Shown one piece after another: positions 13,827-17,309 of a DNA stretch of 17,309 nt; position 1 is the stretch's first letter, and every line of letters begins with the position of its first letter. The DNA is taken from positions 1 to 17,309 of the forward strand of contig DYRK01000057.1 in the NCBI GenBank assembly GCA_020718785.1. Reading direction: 5' to 3'. The notes beneath the pieces were generated by a model. The model was given only the letters and a program-made list of their open reading frames with translations. It did no database searches and had not been told where the DNA came from. The translations under genes were made by a program, and so were the position numbers. Source of the stretch: Desulfatirhabdium butyrativorans. Its GTDB lineage: Bacteria > Desulfobacterota > Desulfobacteria > Desulfobacterales > DYRK01.

Positions 13827-15659
13827 TCAGTTATGATCGCCTTCCTCCGCGGAAATACCGTATCTGACTAATCTGCGGTAAAGCCTGCTTCTGCTGATAC
13901 CGAGTATCCGGGCAGCTTTTGCCTTGTTCCAGCCTGTACGGTTCAGCGCCGAAAGGATATCCGCCGTATCACGACTATGAGACTCCGATGATGCGAACCC
14001 GGCAGAATGTTTGTTTAAGTCTGAAAGGTTATGAGGTCCGGCATCGGCATTTTTTAAGGAATCTCCCAGTTGCGGGGGAAGACAGGCGGTATGAATCATT
14101 CCTCCCGTACAGAAAATACAGGCATGTTCTATGATGTTCGACAGTTCCCGCACATTCCCGGGCCAGGGATAGCTCATGAAAACATCAAGAACCCTGTCCG
14201 ATATGCCGGTAAACTGTTTGTTGAATGCCTCGGCGTACAGATCATAAAAATGTTTTGCCAATGCCGGAATATCCTCCCGCCTTTCCCGCAAAGGCGGCAG
14301 CGAAATCTCGACCACTTTGAGCCGATGATACAGGTCCATACGGAATAAGCCAAGTCTGACCTGCTTCTCCATATCGGCGTTGGTTGCCGCAATGATTCGC
14401 ACATCTGCCTTGACGGTCCTGCTGCTTCCCACCGGTTCGAATTCCTTGCGATCCATGACTCGGAGGAGTTTTGCCTGCAAATGCAGCGACAGTTCGCCGA
14501 TTTCATCAAGAAAGAGCGTTCCTCCGGATGCTTCCTGAAACCGCCCCGAATGGTTGCTGACCGCGCCGGTAAACGCGCCGCGCACATGGCCGAACAGTTC
14601 ATTTTCCATCAAAGCCTCGGTAAACATGGCGCAGTTCACTCGGATCAGCGGTTTTCCGGACCGGCTTCCGGTATAATGGATGGCTTCGGTCACCAGTTCT
14701 TTTCCGGTTCCGGTTTCACCGGAGATCAGAACTGTCGTTTCTTTGTCAGCAAGCTCTTTCACCTGTGTGCAGATGTACTGTATCGGTATGCTCTGCCCGA
14801 TGATTTTTTTAAACCGGCTATGTTTTCCGAGCTGAAGTTCCAATTCCACCAGCCGTGTGATGTCTCGGATGACCAGCAGCGCGCCCGTAACCCTGTCCAT
14901 TGTGTCCAGCAAAGGCGAAGTAGTAAGGCTCAGACGTTTTTCCGGAAACCCGCAGTGTGTGCAGTTCACACGGTATTCCGAAACAGCTTTTCCGGTTTTC
15001 AGCAGACGTGATAACATACTGAAACACTGATATTTCTCAAAGGAAGGATCCAACCGCTCCCCGGCCGAAGCACTCAGGACAGCTTCGCAGGCAATACGGC
15101 TCAGGGGAGGATTGACCTGAAGGATATTTCCGTTGCTGTCAATCGTAATTATGCCTTCGGGAATACTCCTGAAAACAGCATTCAGCCGAGCCTCGCTTTG
15201 CTGAAGCGATTCATGCAGTTCCCTGCGCGCCGCAATCTCGGTTTTCAGACGATTGTTTGCCAGTTCCGATGCTTCACGGGACCGCTTTAATTCAAGATGA
15301 ACCCTGATCCTCGCCCTGACTTCATGAATATTGAAAGGCTTTGCAATATAATCCACCGCTCCGGCTTCAAAGCCCGCGGTGATATCTTTCGGTTCATTTC
15401 TGACAGTAAGGAAAATAACCGGAATATCTTTTGTTGCCGGATCAGCTTTCAGTCGCCGGCAAACCTCGATACCGTCCATACCGGGCATGACAATGTCTAA
15501 AAGAATAAGGTCCGGAGGATAGGAATGTGCCAGTTCAAGTCCTGTTTTACCGTCCAAAGCCACGCTGAAGTCATATTCCTTCAGGGAGTCGGCAAGTGTG
15601 CGGATGTTGATATCAACATCATCCACCAGAAGAATTCTGTATAACCTGATATCCGTCAT
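13827..15659 (-). CDS. Sigma-54-dependent response regulator: REC, PAS, AAA+ and Fis-type HTH domains
   Basis: 610 aa. The receiver domain (1-125) has Asp13/Asp14, phospho-acceptor Asp55 in LLDIVMPGMDG, Thr85 and Lys107-Pro108. A helical linker (125-160) and a PAS domain (about 155-275) follow. The PAS holds CTHC (233-236), a possible metal or redox pair. The AAA+ domain has Walker A GETGTGKE (314-321), the sigma-54 contact loop GAFTGA (361-366), Walker B GGTLFLDEIGEL (379-390) and the arginine-finger region FRMDLYHRL (439-447). The C-terminal Fis-type helix-turn-helix is at 575-602. It activates sigma-54 promoters on phosphorylation. No histidine kinase is adjacent, so the partner is encoded elsewhere. 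A GGGA about 5 bases before the ATG is a weak ribosome-binding site. It may control the neighbouring polysaccharide gene, but I found no convincing -24/-12 site in the window. Confidence 0.93.
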   Translation of the reverse strand: MTDIRLYRILLVDDVDINIRTLADSLKEYDFSVALDGKTGLELAHSYPPDLILLDIVMPGMDGIEVCRRLKADPATKDIPVIFLTVRNEPKDITAGFEAGAVDYIAKPFNIHEVRARIRVHLELKRSREASELANNRLKTEIAARRELHESLQQSEARLNAVFRSIPEGIITIDSNGNILQVNPPLSRIACEAVLSASAGERLDPSFEKYQCFSMLSRLLKTGKAVSEYRVNCTHCGFPEKRLSLTTSPLLDTMDRVTGALLVIRDITRLVELELQLGKHSRFKKIIGQSIPIQYICTQVKELADKETTVLISGETGTGKELVTEAIHYTGSRSGKPLIRVNCAMFTEALMENELFGHVRGAFTGAVSNHSGRFQEASGGTLFLDEIGELSLHLQAKLLRVMDRKEFEPVGSSRTVKADVRIIAATNADMEKQVRLGLFRMDLYHRLKVVEISLPPLRERREDIPALAKHFYDLYAEAFNKQFTGISDRVLDVFMSYPWPGNVRELSNIIEHACIFCTGGMIHTACLPPQLGDSLKNADAGPHNLSDLNKHSAGFASSESHSRDTADILSALNRTGWNKAKAARILGISRSRLYRRLVRYGISAEEGDHN

Positions 15660-15721
15660 GGGTGTCCCGCTGTTCCTGGTTTAACGTGACAGCAAATCGT
15701 CTAAAAGAATATATTAAAAAA

Positions 15722-16642
15722 TCAACGAGATGTTGAGATACCTAAAACGGCAGACAGGCTGGAGCGCAGAGAATCTAATAAGCGCGCCCTGCCTGCTATT
15801 GTATTTTCATAAAAAATGCATCTGTGAGGTCCAAGGTCAAAAGGTAATTTGGTTCCTTTTTGTGCAAGCAATACAGTTGGTTTATTCAGAGCATGCGCTA
15901 CACCGATTTCATAGTACACGTTGGGATTTGCTTCAGTAACCTCTGCAATTACTACAGAAGCCTCTGTTAATTGACTCCAAATATCGTTTAGTATTATTCC
16001 CGGCTGTGATATTTCATCAACTCGGACGACCTCATAACCGATTTCTTCAACAAGCGGTCTGATTGCATCAGAATAAACATCGTTGTATGGCTGAGAAAAT
16101 TGCATTGCCACAAATGCGTTTGGCCTTCTGTCATTGATTATCAACGGACCAAAAGAAACCTGGAGGCTGCCTTTGAATGTGAACAGACCGATCCCTGTCC
16201 CTGATGAAGAAAGTAAACGATTATAATCAATTACCTTTACATCATCTGTATATACCTGAACACGTTGACCATCAAGAGTGATTCTGATTTTATACTCTCT
16301 GTCGGATTCAATATTTGTTATATTTCCGGCACTTGCTAATCGAGTCGGTGACAGATGATGACCCTCGATTAACGTATAGGCGTTTTCCCAACCCCCAAGC
16401 CCTGCACCGTAAAATGACTCCTGACCGTTTGCTCTGAAAATTATAAATGCGCCGCAATTTGCATCTGCATTCGGAAAATTAATGGCACACTCAATTATAC
16501 CGTCTTCAACTGACCTGCCCAACAAAAGAAGACCATGACTTGAATCTTCACCGTCAGGGGATAAAAATGAAACCATATTACCATTTTCAGAAGCTTTCCA
16601 TTTTCCATACAGAGGCAGCATTTTTTTAAAACTGATTTCCAT
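15722..16642 (-). CDS. LamG/jelly-roll domain fused to a TIR-like (nucleoside deoxyribosyltransferase-like) domain
   Basis: 306 aa, no signal peptide, so probably cytoplasmic. Residues ~10-168 are beta-rich with the pattern of LamG/DUF1080-type concanavalin folds (GLLLLGRSVEDGIIEC, then FIIFRANGQESFYGAG, then REYKIRITLDGQRVQVYTDD). Residues 173-300 open with PNAFVAMQFSQPYNDVY and contain IIAEV-like VIAEVTEANPNVYYEIGVAH (231-250), with candidate catalytic Glu246 and the alpha/beta TIR-like/NDT fold. Such domains cleave or bind NAD or nucleotides and serve as effectors in several bacterial immune systems. A lectin-like sensor joined to it would fit detection of a glycan or a capsid, but that is inference. 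The ATG at 16642 has a weak site. The gene stands alone; the sigma-54 regulator downstream on the same strand is 62 bp away. Confidence 0.75.
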   Translation of the reverse strand: MEISFKKMLPLYGKWKASENGNMVSFLSPDGEDSSHGLLLLGRSVEDGIIECAINFPNADANCGAFIIFRANGQESFYGAGLGGWENAYTLIEGHHLSPTRLASAGNITNIESDREYKIRITLDGQRVQVYTDDVKVIDYNRLLSSSGTGIGLFTFKGSLQVSFGPLIINDRRPNAFVAMQFSQPYNDVYSDAIRPLVEEIGYEVVRVDEISQPGIILNDIWSQLTEASVVIAEVTEANPNVYYEIGVAHALNKPTVLLAQKGTKLPFDLGPHRCIFYENTIAGRARLLDSLRSSLSAVLGISTSR

Positions 16643-16998
16643 AGTTCTTTATCCTTATTCCGTTCAATACGCCATTTGGCATGTTATGCGGTTAGCAAGA
16701 TTCATGTCAATTTTTATCTGTAAAATGAAAATAATCCATAATTTTTATCCTGTCAATATATTTTTTTTGCAGGCAGACTTCCGAAATTTCGGGAACTTCC
16801 CAAGCCTCCGCTTCATAAATGTGAAAAAATATGTTGACAGGCAAATCGGAAATCATTAAAAAAACAATTTTATAAATATCTGCACCGGCATCGGGCGGAT
16901 AAAATACAAGTTTCTGATTTTACGGATTTTAAAAAGTGTAACAAGATTTTATTTTAAACAATTTCAAAAACTTATATCCGAATCCCCTCATGGCTGCT
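16643..16998. other. AT-rich non-coding region upstream of the TIR-like gene
   Basis: No ORF of character on either strand. It holds a candidate promoter for the TIR-like gene at 16683-16710, a perfect 12-base palindrome CCGAAATTTCGG near 16783-16794, and a TTGACA near 16832 on the plus strand without a clear -10. Nothing else can be supported. Confidence 0.45.
16683..16710 (-). promoter_or_regulatory. Candidate promoter for the LamG-TIR-like gene
   Basis: On the minus strand a perfect TTGACA (16710-16705) is followed after 16 bases by CATAAC (16688-16683), which matches the -10 consensus at 4 of 6. It ends 40 bp before the ATG at 16642. Confidence 0.35.
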
Positions 16999-17015
16999 AC
17001 GGCTTTGCAAGCCGT
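16999..17015. repeat. Palindrome ACGGCTT-TGC-AAGCCGT
   Basis: Same core as the element at 1902-1924 (ACGGCTTTGCAAGCCGTTTT shared), here followed by TTTGTGTCTG. A member of the dispersed palindrome family. Confidence 0.65.
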
Positions 17016-17094
17016 TTTGTGTCTGTTTCAGCAGAACAGGCTGAAAAAAATTGTCCGGCAAGCAACCGACCATTATGATTTATAAGATTCGGTA

Positions 17095-17116
17095 GGTCAG
17101 ACATTTCTGTCTGACC
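17095..17116. repeat. Hairpin GGTCAGACA-TTTC-TGTCTGACC
   Basis: Nine-base perfect arms around TTTC, preceded by TTATAAGATTCGGTA. Read left to right its layout mirrors the reverse complement of the 41-bp unit to its right (TTATAA, T-rich, CGGTAG, hairpin with CATTT loop) with different but still complementary stem bases. It runs straight into the 24-bp tandem array. Confidence 0.7.
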
Positions 17117-17182
17117 TTTATCATGAACAGGCAGCTGACCTTTATCATGAACAGGCAGCTGACCTTTATCATGAACAGGCAA
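17111..17182. repeat. Tandem array, 24-bp unit, three copies
   Basis: Units at 17111-17134, 17135-17158 and 17159-17182 of CTGACCTTTATCATGAACAG plus GCAG. The first two are identical and the third ends GCAA, where it merges with the next array. The period is divisible by three, so one frame reads a repeated octapeptide, but without any gene signals. It is probably slippage across the junction between two hairpin elements. Confidence 0.9.
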
Positions 17183-17295
17183 AAATGCCTGTTCTACCGC
17201 AAAAAAATTATAAGAACAGGCAAAAATGCCTGTTCTACCGCAAAAAAATTATAAGAACAGGCAAAAATGCCTGTTCTACCGCAAAAAAATTATAA
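17173..17295. repeat. Tandem array, 41-bp unit, three copies, each with a hairpin
   Basis: Units begin at 17173, 17214 and 17255 and are identical. Each contains GAACAGGCA, loop AAAA, TGCCTGTTC (9-bp stem), then TACCGCAAAAAAATTATAA. Units abut with no unique spacer, so this is not a CRISPR array. Confidence 0.92.
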
Positions 17296-17309
17296 GACGA
17301 TTTTGCAAA
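17296..17309. repeat. Palindrome family member, cut by the window edge
   Basis: The last bases, GACGATTTTGCAAA, match the left arm, TGC loop and start of the right arm of the element at 13651-13673. The remainder lies outside the window. Confidence 0.5.

Noticed and set aside
16480..16497. TGGCAC sequence resembling a sigma-54 -24 box
   Set aside because: It is inside the coding sequence of the TIR-like gene and lacks the matching -12 GC element at proper spacing.
16997..17182. 61-aa minus-strand frame with a repeated HDKGQ peptide
   Set aside because: It exists because the 24-bp period is a multiple of three; no ribosome-binding site or recognisable domain, and part of it is the palindrome at 16999.
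17111..17295. Possible CRISPR array
   Set aside because: The repeats abut directly with no unique spacers and have periods of 24 and 41 bp; this is tandem duplication of hairpin elements.

Overview
The window (17.3 kb, moderate GC) reads like accessory chromosome from a Gram-negative bacterium. The sigma-54-type response regulator, surface-polysaccharide genes, an intein, an IS1 remnant and many small palindromic repeats fit a repeat-rich Desulfobacterota genome (Desulfonema/Desulfobacter-like). That placement is inference from style only; no rRNA or other marker is present.

Layout. 1-2150 (mostly minus): a secreted 5'-nucleotidase-like protein whose metal-binding motifs look degraded, a MITE-like element at 1725-1813, and an IS1 InsA fragment disrupted by nested palindromes. 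2390-4845 (plus): a promoter, a doubtful short ORF, two NAD-dependent sugar-nucleotide epimerases and a hairpin terminator. 4878-5777 (minus): a metallo-beta-lactamase-fold hydrolase. 5778-8362: a repeat-bearing intergenic region, then an O-antigen ligase/polymerase-type membrane protein with a TPR-like tail (plus). 8366-10740: a two-gene Septu-like defence operon (AAA ATPase plus HNH nuclease, minus) bounded on both sides by copies of the same hairpin repeat. 10759-13605 (minus): a TviB/WbpO-type nucleotide-sugar dehydrogenase carrying a 512-residue LAGLIDADG intein placed exactly at the catalytic cysteine. 13827-15659 (minus): a sigma-54-dependent response regulator. 15722-16642 (minus): a fusion of a LamG/jelly-roll domain to a TIR-like/nucleoside-deoxyribosyltransferase-like domain, a probable NAD- or nucleotide-targeting effector. 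16643-17309: non-coding, ending in two adjoining tandem-repeat arrays.

How it fits together. The two epimerases, the TviB-type dehydrogenase and the ligase/polymerase form a scattered exopolysaccharide or O-antigen set. The dehydrogenase would make a UDP-uronic acid, the epimerases would invert C4, and the membrane protein would polymerise or ligate the glycan. A repeat-bounded defence cassette and a stand-alone TIR-like gene interrupt or flank this set. The most notable items are the intein at the active-site cysteine, the repeat-bounded Septu-like pair, the LamG-TIR-like fusion, and a palindrome family whose arm sequences covary while the architecture is conserved.
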